DNA of 64,000 nt from Pseudooceanicola onchidii (GCF_004959925.1 NZ_SPUW01000001.1:558001-622000); one strand, 5' to 3'. Shown: positions 53,177 to 61,834, numbered from the stretch's first letter. The notes: generated by a model from the sequence alone, not told the origin. Numbers and translations: made by a program.

Positions 53177-54898
53177 TCACCCCTCTGCCAGCCAGGTCCG
53201 CTCTGCCTCGTCCCAGGCCGCCAGCGCCTGCAGATCGGGAACCCAGGCCAGGCCGGTCTTGCTGTCCGAGGATGCCGCAAGGGGCGAGGTGACGGCGTCG
53301 ATCAGAACGGTGTGACCCTGCGCCAGGGCGGCAAAGGCTTCGTCGAGGGCCGGGGCGATGGCCTCTTCGCCCTCGATCCGCCAGGCCTTCAATCCAAAGC
53401 CGCGCGCCATGGCCGCGTAATCGGCGAATTGCAGTTCGGTGCCCACGGCCTTGCCAAAGCGGTCCATCTGGTCGCGCACCTCGATCGCCCAGGACCCGTT
53501 GTTCGACACGACGATCATCACCGGCACGCCATGACGCACGGCGGTGTCGATCTCCATCCCGGAGAAACCGAAGGCCCCGTCGCCGGTGACCGCCACGACC
53601 TGGCGCCCCGGCGCGGCCTTGGCGGCCCCGATGGCAAAGGGCGTTGCCAGCCCGATGCACCCAAGGGGGCCGGGATCGAGGTAGGTCGAGGAGGACAGGG
53701 CAATCCGCGAAAAACTGAGGAAATCACCACCATCCGCGATGACCACGGCCTCGGGATCGAGACGCTTGCGGATCTCGCCCAGCAGGCGGTTCGGGTGGAT
53801 CCGCCCCAGGTCGTCCGAGGGCGCGGAAGCCAGCGCATCAGCCAGTCCGGCGGTCCGCTGCACATGCCGGTCGCGCATGGCGCCGGTCCAGGCGCGGTCC
53901 ATGTCGGCCCCCGTCAGCCGGTCTGACAGTGCGTCGAGCGACAGAGCGACGTCGCCCAGAAGTGCCACATCGCCCAGCCGGTTGTCGGTCAGTTCGGCGG
54001 CGACGTCCGAGATGCGCAGGAACCGGGCCTCTCCGAAGATCGCGGGCGAGCCATAGGCCAGCTGGAAGTCCAGCTTGCGGCCAAGGGTGATCACAAGGTC
54101 CGCCTCTTTCATCGCCGCCCCGCGCATGGCGCCGATATGGGCGGGGTGACTGTCGGGCACGATCCCCTTTGTTTCCCCGGTATCGAGGTACCCTGCACCC
54201 GAGGCAGTCAGGAAGCGCGCCAGCGCCCCGGCCGCGCCATTGGCGCCCCGGCCCGAGATCACGACGGGCCTTGTCGCGGTGCGGATCAGATCCGCCGCCG
54301 CGTCCAGATCGGTCTCCAGCGCGCGGGCCCGTGGGGCCGGACGGCCCGCCACCTGTTCGATGTCGAACAGCACCGGCGGCACCACATCGCGCTGCACATC
54401 GACCGGCACGTCAAGGAAACAGGGACCGGGTTCGCCACCATGCCCAAGTGCTGCCGCGATCGCATGGTCCAGTTCCCGGGGCAGGGCGGGGGCATGCCGC
54501 ACGGTGCGGGCGACGCGGGTGATCGACTGCACCAGCGCGACATGGCTCATGTCCTGCAGGGCGCCACGGTTTTCCTGGGGCCTGGGCGGGGTGCCCGACA
54601 GCACCAGCACGGGCATCCGGCTGACATGGGCATTGGCGATCCCGGTCATCGCGTTGGTCACGCCAGGCCCGGCGGTCACCAGCGCGACGCCGAAACCACC
54701 GCCCACGGCGGCATGGGCGTGGGCCATGTAGACGGCGGCCCGTTCATCGCGCACGTCCACGATCTCGATCCCGGCGGCGTCGAGCGCCATCCAGATCGAC
54801 ATGATGTGTCCGCCGCACAGCGCAAAGACGCGCTGGACCCCACGGGCCTTGAGGGTGGCGGCGATCAGGTCGGCCCCGGTTCTGTTGGTCATGGTCAT
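53177..54898 (-). CDS. ThDP-dependent enzyme resembling 2-hydroxyacyl-CoA lyase / acetolactate synthase
   Basis: 573 residues, the three-domain layout of the ThDP family. The catalytic Glu is Glu52 (DVRDERAAVYMA); the cofactor motif runs from GDG at 439-441 to NN at 466-467. The N-terminal FALCGGHIMSIW, VTAGPGVTNAMTGIANAH and QENRGALQDM resemble the ILVBL/2-hydroxyacyl-CoA lyase branch more than true acetolactate synthases, and no small regulatory subunit is adjacent. It starts 6 bp after the acyl-CoA ligase gene, so one operon makes both: activation of a 2-hydroxy acid followed by cleavage to an aldehyde or ketone plus formyl-CoA is an attractive but untested reading. Confidence 0.8.
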   Translation of the reverse strand: MTMTNRTGADLIAATLKARGVQRVFALCGGHIMSIWMALDAAGIEIVDVRDERAAVYMAHAHAAVGGGFGVALVTAGPGVTNAMTGIANAHVSRMPVLVLSGTPPRPQENRGALQDMSHVALVQSITRVARTVRHAPALPRELDHAIAAALGHGGEPGPCFLDVPVDVQRDVVPPVLFDIEQVAGRPAPRARALETDLDAAADLIRTATRPVVISGRGANGAAGALARFLTASGAGYLDTGETKGIVPDSHPAHIGAMRGAAMKEADLVITLGRKLDFQLAYGSPAIFGEARFLRISDVAAELTDNRLGDVALLGDVALSLDALSDRLTGADMDRAWTGAMRDRHVQRTAGLADALASAPSDDLGRIHPNRLLGEIRKRLDPEAVVIADGGDFLSFSRIALSSSTYLDPGPLGCIGLATPFAIGAAKAAPGRQVVAVTGDGAFGFSGMEIDTAVRHGVPVMIVVSNNGSWAIEVRDQMDRFGKAVGTELQFADYAAMARGFGLKAWRIEGEEAIAPALDEAFAALAQGHTVLIDAVTSPLAASSDSKTGLAWVPDLQALAAWDEAERTWLAEG

Positions 54899-54904
54899 GT
54901 CTCC

Positions 54905-56473
54905 TCAGGCGCCGGCGGTCTGGGCGAAGGTGTCGCGCAGCACGCGGTGCAGCACCTTGCCGGTGGCGGTGCGGGGCATCTCTGCCTCGGTGATGATGGT
55001 GATGGAGCGGGGGCGCTTGTAGCCCGCGATCTTGTCCCTGGACCACGCGATCAGGTCGTCGCCCGTGATTGTCGCGCCTGCGTGCAGCACCACGACGCCA
55101 TGCACGGCCTCGCCCCAAAGTTCGTGCGGAACACCGATCACGGCGACGTCCTGCACTGCCTCGTGGCGGCCCAGCACGGCCTCGACCTCGGACGGATAGA
55201 TGTTCTCTCCGCCCGAGATGATCATGTTCTTCTTGCGGTCGACCAGCTTGATGAAGCCGTGTTCATCGCGGATCCCCATGTCCCCGACCGAACACCAGCC
55301 GTCGTTGAAGGCTTCGGTGGTTTTTTCGGGCAGGTTCCAGTAGCCCGAGAAGGTGTAGGGCGTCAGGCTGAACAGCTCTCCGGGTTCACCGTCCGGCACC
55401 TCTTGCCCGGTGTCGTCCAGCAGCCGGATCGGGCCCGATCCGACGCATTCGCGCCCGACACTGCCGAGGTGGCTGAACTGTTCGTCGGGATGCAGCATGG
55501 TGACCCAGCCCGCTTCGGACGACCCGTACAGTTCGAACAGGCCGGAATTGGGGAACATTTTCATGATGTCGCGCTTGGTCTCGGCCCGCGCCGGGGCCGA
55601 CGAGATCATCAGCTTGGTCATGCAGTCCAGCCCGTCGACACGGCGCTGATCCTCGGGCAGCGACAGCATCATGATGTACTGCGTCGGCACCAGCGAGGTG
55701 AAGCTGCACTGGTGACGTCCCATGACCGACAGCACCTCGGCCGCGTCGAAACTGCGGCGGGAATGCACGGTGATCTCGGCCCCGGCATAGGCAAACGAAC
55801 AGAAGAAGTTCAGCGAATTGGCGTGGCACATCGGCATGACGAGAAGCGCGTTGTCCGAAGACCGGATCGACAGTTCGACCTCGGTCACCAGGGCGATCAT
55901 GGCCATGCCGCGATGGTTGCGGATCACGCCCTTGGGGCGGCCGGTCGTGCCCGAGGTGTACATGAGCGTCCAGGGGTCCTCGGGTGTCATGGCCACGTCC
56001 GGCGCGCGATCGGGCGCGGCGGCGATCAGCGCCTCATAGCCGGTCCAGCCATCGGGGGCGGGGCCGCCGAAATGCACGAACCGGTCGGGCGACAGATCAA
56101 GCGTCGGGCGCAGCGTGTCGATCACCGGGTGCAGGCCTTCCTGCGCGATGATGGCCGTCGCGCCGGAATCCTCCAAGATATAGCTGGCTTCCTCGGCCGT
56201 CAGGCGGAAGTTGACCGGCACGACGATGACGCCGCACTTGGCCGCCGCGACATAGATCTCGACCCATTCAAGGCAGTTCCATGCCAGCACCGCGACCCTG
56301 TCGCCCTTCGCCAGACCAAGCGACATCAAGCCCTGTGCCAGTTGGTTGGCGCGGCCGGACCACTGCGCATAGGTCAGATCCCGGTCCAGATCGCGGGCGC
56401 CGATCCGGTCGGGCCGGATGCGGGCAAAGCCGTCGACGATCTCGGCCATGTTGAGAACGCGGTCGTTTTGCAT
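54905..56473 (-). CDS. AMP-forming acyl-CoA ligase
   Basis: 522 residues of the ANL superfamily: adenylates a carboxylic acid and transfers it to CoA. The P-loop is YTSGTTGRPKG (172-182); other motifs are FELYGSSEAGWVTML (A5), the A8 hinge LVDRKKNMIISGGENIYP, and the C-terminal PRTATGKVLHR with catalytic Lys506. The binding-pocket region does not reveal the acid. A GAGGAG site precedes the ATG. First gene of an operon with the ThDP enzyme; a palindromic operator lies ~50 bp upstream. Confidence 0.88.
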   Translation of the reverse strand: MQNDRVLNMAEIVDGFARIRPDRIGARDLDRDLTYAQWSGRANQLAQGLMSLGLAKGDRVAVLAWNCLEWVEIYVAAAKCGVIVVPVNFRLTAEEASYILEDSGATAIIAQEGLHPVIDTLRPTLDLSPDRFVHFGGPAPDGWTGYEALIAAAPDRAPDVAMTPEDPWTLMYTSGTTGRPKGVIRNHRGMAMIALVTEVELSIRSSDNALLVMPMCHANSLNFFCSFAYAGAEITVHSRRSFDAAEVLSVMGRHQCSFTSLVPTQYIMMLSLPEDQRRVDGLDCMTKLMISSAPARAETKRDIMKMFPNSGLFELYGSSEAGWVTMLHPDEQFSHLGSVGRECVGSGPIRLLDDTGQEVPDGEPGELFSLTPYTFSGYWNLPEKTTEAFNDGWCSVGDMGIRDEHGFIKLVDRKKNMIISGGENIYPSEVEAVLGRHEAVQDVAVIGVPHELWGEAVHGVVVLHAGATITGDDLIAWSRDKIAGYKRPRSITIITEAEMPRTATGKVLHRVLRDTFAQTAGA

Positions 56474-56519
56474 GGTCTCCTCCTCAAGCCGTGCAAGGCC
56501 CCTCCTGGCCTTTTGCGCA

Positions 56520-56538
56520 TTCTGAATTCAGAATTCAG
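56520..56538 (-). promoter_or_regulatory. Overlapping palindromes, probable GntR operator
   Basis: TTCTGAATTCAGAA (56520-56533) is a perfect palindrome and overlaps a second, CTGAATTCAGAATTCAG (56522-56538), centred on one A. It lies 47 bp upstream of the acyl-CoA ligase ATG and 77 bp past the end of the GntR-type regulator gene, so it is a good candidate site for that regulator. Confidence 0.6.
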
Positions 56539-56614
56539 TAAGTCAAGGGCGTGTGAAAAACCGAACTGCGACAGCGGGTTGCTGGCAGGTGTCGGCGAGA
56601 GCGGATGGAAAAGA

Positions 56615-57388
56615 TCAGTCGGGCTGAGTCGCGTCGAAGCTGTGGGTGGCCAGTGCCTCGAACAGCGCGTCCTTCGCCCCAAGGATGTGGCGGGTCACCA
56701 GATCGCGGCCCGCCTCGGCCTGACCAGCGACCAGCAGGTCAAGGATGTCGCGGTGCTGCGACCAGACGACCGGTCCGCGTTCGGCATGCAGAAGGACCGC
56801 GACCATGACCCGGCGCAGGAAGTTCCAGTGCATGTCGGCGGCAGGGGCGATCAGCGGGTTGCCGGACATCTCGTAGAGGAACGTGTGAAACCGGACATCG
56901 TGCGCCACCGCTTCGGCAGCCCCGACGGACCGGGCCGCTTCGCCCTCTTGCAGGATCGCCTCGCCCGCCCGGCGCAAGTCGGCGGCAAAACCCGGATCGG
57001 TGGCGGCGCGGTCGGCGACAAGACCGGCGGCCAGCTGATCGAACACCAGCCGGATCTGGTAGTGGTGGCCGATCTGTTCCGGGTCCAGCGGCGCGACGTA
57101 AAGCCCGCGCGCCCCGCGTTCGACCACCAGCCCGTCGGTCTTCAGCAGAAGCATCGCCTGCTGCACCGGCTGGCGCGAGACGCCAAGCATCGCCGCCAGG
57201 TCCTCTTGCACAAGGTGCTTGCCGGGTTCGAGCGTGCAGTCGCGGATATTGTCCCGGATCATCTGGTAGACCAGTTCCGTCCGGCTTGGGGCTTGGGCGA
57301 GGGGTTTCAATCTGGGGCTCGGTTTGGTCAGGATCGGCGATCGAAAAGGGGCGACGCAGGGGGACGCCGCCGCAAGGGTCGCCCGCAT
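56615..57388 (-). CDS. GntR family transcriptional regulator, FCD type
   Basis: 257 residues from the ATG at 57388; a GTG three codons earlier is possible. The N-terminal winged helix (about 35-100) reads LVYQMIRDNIRDCTLEPGKH, then DLAAMLGVSRQPVQQAMLLL and GLVVERGARGLYVAPL, the GntR pattern. The rest is an all-helical FCD ligand-binding domain with DVRFHTFLYEMSGNPLI and HRDILDLLVAGQAEAGRDLV, which usually bind metal and an organic acid. It sits upstream of the ligase/ThDP operon in the same direction, with a palindromic operator in between; it probably represses that operon and perhaps the TRAP genes. Confidence 0.88.
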   Translation of the reverse strand: MRATLAAASPCVAPFRSPILTKPSPRLKPLAQAPSRTELVYQMIRDNIRDCTLEPGKHLVQEDLAAMLGVSRQPVQQAMLLLKTDGLVVERGARGLYVAPLDPEQIGHHYQIRLVFDQLAAGLVADRAATDPGFAADLRRAGEAILQEGEAARSVGAAEAVAHDVRFHTFLYEMSGNPLIAPAADMHWNFLRRVMVAVLLHAERGPVVWSQHRDILDLLVAGQAEAGRDLVTRHILGAKDALFEALATHSFDATQPD

Positions 57389-57538
57389 TGCTTGCACAAA
57401 GTTCCCGGGGGGTCAAAGCCCGCTGAGGTGCCGCGTGGCGTTCACACGGGACCGGTCGATGCATCTGCGCCTTGACCTCGGCCACTGACGGCGGCGCAGG
57501 CCGGGCGTCGGCCAACCGCATCGGGCCGGTCCCACGAC

Positions 57539-57568
57539 AAAGGGGCCGCGGTTTCCCACGGCCCCTTG
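57539..57568 (-). terminator. Terminator after the TRAP transporter operon
   Basis: AAGGGGCCG (57540-57548) pairs with CGGCCCCTT (57559-57567). On the minus strand it ends in CCCCTTTTGTCG. It lies ~30 bp past the dctP-type stop and separates the TRAP operon from the GntR gene. Confidence 0.75.
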
Positions 57569-57582
57569 CAAAGTCGATCGAC

Positions 57583-57597
57583 GGGGGCAGCGCCCCT
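57583..57597 (-). repeat. Partial copy of the two-hairpin repeat (hairpin 1 only)
   Basis: AGGGGCGCTGCCCCC on the minus strand begins within the stop codon of the dctP-type gene. It matches hairpin 1 of copies a, c and d; the conserved CCCCGG..TATTT tail is missing. Confidence 0.45.
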
Positions 57598-58574
57598 CAG
57601 TTCCCCTTCAGCGCGGCGACGTAATCGCCCGCACCCAGCCCCTGGGCATCGGCCTCGGCGATGACCTTTTCGACCACCGGGGCAGAGGCCGCGTTGAACT
57701 TGGCCGCCTCATCCGACGACAGGGTGATGACCTCCTTGCCCTCGGTGGCCTCGAACTCTGCCAGCGCCTTCTCGGCCACGCCCATCCAGGCCTTGTTCGC
57801 GGCAAGCGAGGCATCCTTGCCCGCCGCCAGCACCGCCTGTTGCTGGTCGCCGCTCAGATCGCCAAAGCTGTCGCGGTTCATGATCATGAAAAAGCTCGAG
57901 ATCGTCGTGTCCATGCCCATGGTGATGTACTTGGTCACCTCGGCCAGCTTGAAGGCCCTGAGCGTGGTGGCGTCGATCATCGCACCGTCGATGACGCCGG
58001 TCTGCATGGCGTTGTAGATCTCGGGCGCGGGCATCGACACGGGCGTCGCGCCCCAGGCCTCGACCACGAGGCCCGCGTTGCGCGACGGCACACGGATCTT
58101 CAGCCCTGTCAGGTCGTCCAGCGACCGCACCGGCTTTTCGGCGGTGAACAGCAGGTTCGGCGCGTTGTTCCACAGCCCGACCAGCACCACGCGGCGGTAT
58201 TCGTCCGACAGCATGTCGACGTTGGCCTGCACGGCGGCGGTGCCGGTGTCGGCGCTGATCACGCCGGGCAGTTCGGTCAGCAGGGTCTTTGGAAAGGTCG
58301 ATGCGGTATAGCCCGGCAAGCCGAAGGCGATGTCGGTCACGCCTTCCACGGTGCGGTTGTACTGTTCGACCGGACCCGGCCCAAGCTCACCGCCCATGTA
58401 GGTTGTGACGGTCACGTCGCCGCCGGTCTTCTCGGCGATGGTGGCGGCGAAGGGGGCATAGACCTGATCGACGACGAAATGCGTCGGCGGCTGGAAATCG
58501 GCCAGCTTGAGCTCGTCTGCCATGGCCATGGGCGCGGCCAGAACCAGCGCGGCGGTAAGGGTCTTGATGAACAT
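57597..58574 (-). CDS. dctP: TRAP transporter solute-binding protein (DctP family)
   Basis: Periplasmic binding protein that hands the substrate to the TRAP permease. 325 residues with a signal peptide (cleavage near AMA-DE, residues 17-19). Family elements: VVEAWGATPVSMPAPEIYNA, MQTGVIDGAMID, and the carboxylate-binding Arg in GLKIRVPSRNAGLVVEAWG. These indicate an organic acid ligand. AAGAGGAGG precedes the ATG. It is the third gene of dctQ-dctM-dctP here, between two catabolic modules and next to a GntR/FCD regulator. Confidence 0.92.
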   Translation of the reverse strand: MFIKTLTAALVLAAPMAMADELKLADFQPPTHFVVDQVYAPFAATIAEKTGGDVTVTTYMGGELGPGPVEQYNRTVEGVTDIAFGLPGYTASTFPKTLLTELPGVISADTGTAAVQANVDMLSDEYRRVVLVGLWNNAPNLLFTAEKPVRSLDDLTGLKIRVPSRNAGLVVEAWGATPVSMPAPEIYNAMQTGVIDGAMIDATTLRAFKLAEVTKYITMGMDTTISSFFMIMNRDSFGDLSGDQQQAVLAAGKDASLAANKAWMGVAEKALAEFEATEGKEVITLSSDEAAKFNAASAPVVEKVIAEADAQGLGAGDYVAALKGN

Positions 58575-58613
58575 CCTGGGTCCTCCTCTTGGGATGTCGG
58601 GGACGGGTGCGGA

Positions 58614-59921
58614 TCACCCGAACATGGTGTCGGGCAGCAGCAGCGCGATGCCCGGGAAGGCGATGATCAGCAGCAGGGCCAGGATCATCGCGAACAGGAA
58701 GGGCATCACGCCCCGGAAGACGGTGGTCAGCGGCACATCCCCGGCGACGCCCCGGACGACAAAGACGTTCAGGCCGACGGGCGGGGTGATCATGCCCATT
58801 TCGATCACGATGACGGCCACGACGCCGAACCAGATCGGATCGAAGCCAAGCGCGGTGATGACCGGAAAGACGACCGGCACCGTAATGACCAGCATCGACA
58901 GCCCGTCCATGAACATGCCCAGCACCACATAGGCCAGGATGATCACCGCCAGCGTGCCGTAGGCGCCCAGGCCAAGCGATCCCAGTCCGTCGCCCAGGGT
59001 GGCGGGGATGCGGGTGATCGCGAAGAAGGGGTTCAGCACGTTGGCCCCGATGACGATGGTATAAAGCATGGCCGAGGTCGACAGGGTCGACAGCACGGCC
59101 TCCTTGAACCCCGCAAGCGTCAGGCGGCGCCGCGCCAAGGCCAGCACGATGACCAGCGCCGCGCCGATGCCCGAGGCCTCGACCGGGGTGAAAAGCCCCA
59201 GGTAGATGCCGCCGATCGAGATCAGGATGACCGCCAGAAGCGGCCCCGCGTCCGCCAGCAGGCGCAGCTTGTCGGTAAAGGGGACGGGGGCGCCGCGCGG
59301 ACCGGCCTTGGGGTCGCGGACCGACACGATCCAGATGGCCCCCATGAACAGCGCGGTCAGAAGCAGGCCGGGCAGGATGCCGGCCATGAACAGGCGGCCG
59401 ATGCTTTCCTCGGTCAGGATGGCGTAAAGCACAAAACCGGTGGACGGCGGGATCAGGAACCCAAGCGTGCCGCCCGCCGCGATCGACCCGGTGGCCAGCG
59501 ACGGCGCATAGCCCAGGCGCTTCATCTCGGGCAGGGCGACCTTGCCCAGGGTGACGGCGGTGGCAACCGACGATCCCGACACGGCCGCAAAGACCGCGCA
59601 ACCCAGCACCGAGGCCGAGGCGAGCCCGCCGCGAAAGGCCCCGACCCAGGCGAAGGCCGCGTCGTAAAGCCCGCGGGAAAACCCGGCGGCAGAGGCGATG
59701 TTGCCCAGAAGAACGAACATCGGCACGACGATCAGGTTGTAGTTGGCGACGGCCGAATAGCTTTCGGTCAGCAGCACGCCGCCGGCGGACCGCAGCCCCT
59801 CGAGGCCCCAGTACCCGAAGAAGCCGACCGACATCATGGCAAAGGCCACGGGCATCCGCAGGATCAGCAGCCCGAACAGGCAGGCGATACCCAGAAGACC
59901 GGCCATCATCGGTGTCATCAT
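58614..59921 (-). CDS. dctM: TRAP transporter large permease (DctM family)
   Basis: 435 residues with about twelve hydrophobic helices. DctM hallmarks: LLGIACLFGLLILRMPVAFA, GGTLGFLIPPSTGFVLYAIL, GAALVIVLALARRRL, and GMITPPVGLNVFVVRGVAG in the last part. It couples Na+ entry to substrate uptake. The ATG overlaps the dctQ stop by 4 bp (ATGA), and dctP follows after 39 bp. Confidence 0.93.
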   Translation of the reverse strand: MMTPMMAGLLGIACLFGLLILRMPVAFAMMSVGFFGYWGLEGLRSAGGVLLTESYSAVANYNLIVVPMFVLLGNIASAAGFSRGLYDAAFAWVGAFRGGLASASVLGCAVFAAVSGSSVATAVTLGKVALPEMKRLGYAPSLATGSIAAGGTLGFLIPPSTGFVLYAILTEESIGRLFMAGILPGLLLTALFMGAIWIVSVRDPKAGPRGAPVPFTDKLRLLADAGPLLAVILISIGGIYLGLFTPVEASGIGAALVIVLALARRRLTLAGFKEAVLSTLSTSAMLYTIVIGANVLNPFFAITRIPATLGDGLGSLGLGAYGTLAVIILAYVVLGMFMDGLSMLVITVPVVFPVITALGFDPIWFGVVAVIVIEMGMITPPVGLNVFVVRGVAGDVPLTTVFRGVMPFLFAMILALLLIIAFPGIALLLPDTMFG

Positions 59922-60436
59922 TCCGGTCCCCGCATCGCGATGGCCAGCCCCTGGATCACGAAGACCAGCGCGCACAGGCCCGTGCCCGCCGCCAGGATCG
60001 CGTAGAACGGCCAGATCGGCATCTTCAGCATGTTGGTGGCGTCGCCCCATTCCAGCGCATCCAGCGCCTTGATCCCCGCGCGACGGCACAGAAGCCCCAG
60101 CACCAGCGCCGAGATCGCCCGCGACAGCAGGTCGCCCGCGTATCGGCCCCAGGGGCCAAGCCAGGGGTCGAAGACATCGACGGCCACGTGATCGCACTTG
60201 GTCGTGCAGTAGGGCAGGGCGGACATCACCAGCGCGACGGCGGTCAGCTGAACGATTTCATTGCCGCCCAGAAGCGGGGCGTTGAAGACATAGCGCAGCA
60301 CCACCCCAAGCGTGACAACCCCGAGGATCGCGATCAGGCAGATGCCGCCGATCACCGTCAATCCAAGCGCCGCGCGGTCCAGCGCGCGCGTCAGGCCGTC
60401 CAGCCGTCGCATGGTGGGTGGGGTCTTGCGACCCAT
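59918..60436 (-). CDS. dctQ: TRAP transporter small permease (DctQ family)
   Basis: 172 residues with four transmembrane helices (TVIGGICLIAILGVVTLGVV; LTAVALVMSALPYCT; AISALVLGLLCRRAG; WPFYAILAAGTGLCALVFVI). The ALPYCTTKCDHVAVDVF segment matches the conserved loop of DctQ proteins. First gene of the TRAP operon, with its promoter in the ~155 bp between it and the LysR gene end. Confidence 0.9.
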   Translation of the reverse strand: MGRKTPPTMRRLDGLTRALDRAALGLTVIGGICLIAILGVVTLGVVLRYVFNAPLLGGNEIVQLTAVALVMSALPYCTTKCDHVAVDVFDPWLGPWGRYAGDLLSRAISALVLGLLCRRAGIKALDALEWGDATNMLKMPIWPFYAILAAGTGLCALVFVIQGLAIAMRGPE

Positions 60437-60591
60437 TTCAGGACGCCTGCCGGCTGCGGCGGCGTAGTGCGGTGGTGAGTGTCATCTGCTCCTCCAGACC
60501 GGACGGCCAGGCGGGCCGGTCCTGCGGTCGGAGTAGCGCGTCGTGGCGCAAGGCGGCCAATTCAATCAAAGCCGCCTGACATAAGTCAAAG

Positions 60592-61770
60592 CTATAGTGG
60601 TAGTTTGCGGGCCTCGTCCCGCAGCACCTCGATCAACAGGGCCTGCGCCTTCGTCGGCACCCAGTTTTTCCGCGTTGTCAGGCCGATCGGGCGGCGCTGC
60701 CATGCGGCGCGTACATCCAGTTTGGCCAAAAGCCCGTGCTGCAGTTCGGCCCCTGCCTGCGCAGCCGAGATGCAGCCCAGGTGATCGCTGTGCTGCAGGA
60801 TTTCCCGCATCAACAGGATCGAACCGGCCTCGATGATGCCCTCGGGCGGGTGCGGGGCGAAAAACTGGTCGAACTGGGTTCGGGTCGGGGTGCCGTGGCG
60901 CGGCACGACCCAGCTTGCCCGGTGCAGGTCGGCGGGGCCAAGTCCGTGCTGTCCGACAAGCGGATGATCCCGGCGCGCCAGAAAGGCCAGCCCGTCCTCG
61001 AACAGTGGGTCCTGCCGGATGTCCCCGATCGGGGCGGGATCGCGCAGGGCACCGAGGATCATGTCGACCTCGCCGCGTCTCAGGTCCCCGAGCAGATCAT
61101 CGTACAGACCGTCGATCACCTGAACCGGATGCCTTTGCCGGTCCTCGCGAAACCGGACCAGCGCCCGGGGCAGCAGCACCGACCGCGACAGGGGCAGGGC
61201 GCCGATGGTGATCCGCCCGCTTTCCCCGCCGTCCAGATCGGCGATGTCGCTCTCGGCCGAGGTCACTTCGGTCATCGCCACCATCACCGCCTGCACCAGC
61301 GCACGGGTCTGGCGGGTCGGCACCAGACCAAAGCCGGTGCGGTCAAACAACTTGCGCCCGGCCTCCTTTTCCATCTGCGACACCGCGCGATGCACCGTCG
61401 GCTGTGCAAGCCCCAGGCGACGGGCGGCAAGGGTGAAGTTCTCGGTCTCGTGCACGGCGACGATGGCCTGCAACTGCGCGAAGGTCGCCGTCAGCTTGAG
61501 CCGTGGCGCCAGGTCTTCCAGCGCCGGGTCCAACCGGTCGAAGGCACGCCGCAGCCGATCGGCCAGAAGCGCCCCGCGCGGCGTGGCAAAGACACCCTGG
61601 CGGGTCCGGTCGAACAGGGGGCCGCCCGCCTCGGCCTCAAGTTTGCTCAGCGCCTGGGTCACGGCCGGCTGGGACACGTTGGTCCGATCGGCCGCCAACG
61701 TCAGGGATCCCGTGTCGGCCACCGCAAGGAGAAGCCGAAAGTGTCTGATATTGCGTGAAAATGTCGTCAT
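60592..61770 (-). CDS. LysR-type regulator with two tandem N-terminal HTH domains
   Basis: 392 residues, about 90 more than a normal LysR protein. Two consecutive LysR winged-helix domains are visible: residues ~7-65 (FRLLLAVADTGSLTLAADRT, SQPAVTQALSKLEAEAGGPL) and ~97-155 (FAQLQAIVAVHETENFTLAA, AQPTVHRAVSQMEKEAGRKL). The usual effector-binding domain starts near 180 (GRITIGALPLSRSVLLP). I use the ATG at 61770. It is divergent from galB, the standard arrangement for a LysR activator of a catabolic operon; a CAATTCGAATTG palindrome lies in the shared region. The duplicate HTH suggests a different DNA-site geometry. Confidence 0.87.
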   Translation of the reverse strand: MTTFSRNIRHFRLLLAVADTGSLTLAADRTNVSQPAVTQALSKLEAEAGGPLFDRTRQGVFATPRGALLADRLRRAFDRLDPALEDLAPRLKLTATFAQLQAIVAVHETENFTLAARRLGLAQPTVHRAVSQMEKEAGRKLFDRTGFGLVPTRQTRALVQAVMVAMTEVTSAESDIADLDGGESGRITIGALPLSRSVLLPRALVRFREDRQRHPVQVIDGLYDDLLGDLRRGEVDMILGALRDPAPIGDIRQDPLFEDGLAFLARRDHPLVGQHGLGPADLHRASWVVPRHGTPTRTQFDQFFAPHPPEGIIEAGSILLMREILQHSDHLGCISAAQAGAELQHGLLAKLDVRAAWQRRPIGLTTRKNWVPTKAQALLIEVLRDEARKLPL

Positions 61771-61834
61771 GGGCGCAAAGGTCCGGCAGTCTAATTCGCC
61801 ATCCATCATAGCTTCATCTTATGCTGATGCACGC

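Noticed and set aside
53177-54898. Plain acetolactate synthase large subunit (ilvB)
   Set aside because: No ilvN or other branched-chain genes nearby, the N-terminal motifs look closer to the 2-hydroxyacyl-CoA lyase branch, and it is fused in an operon with an acyl-CoA ligase.
54137-57475. 1112-residue plus-strand frame over the ligase/ThDP/GntR genes
   Set aside because: No ribosome site or family likeness; the minus-strand genes beneath it carry full catalytic motifs.
57840-60005. 721-residue plus-strand frame over the TRAP genes
   Set aside because: Antisense shadow of membrane-protein codons, rich in His, Gln and Arg; not a plausible protein.
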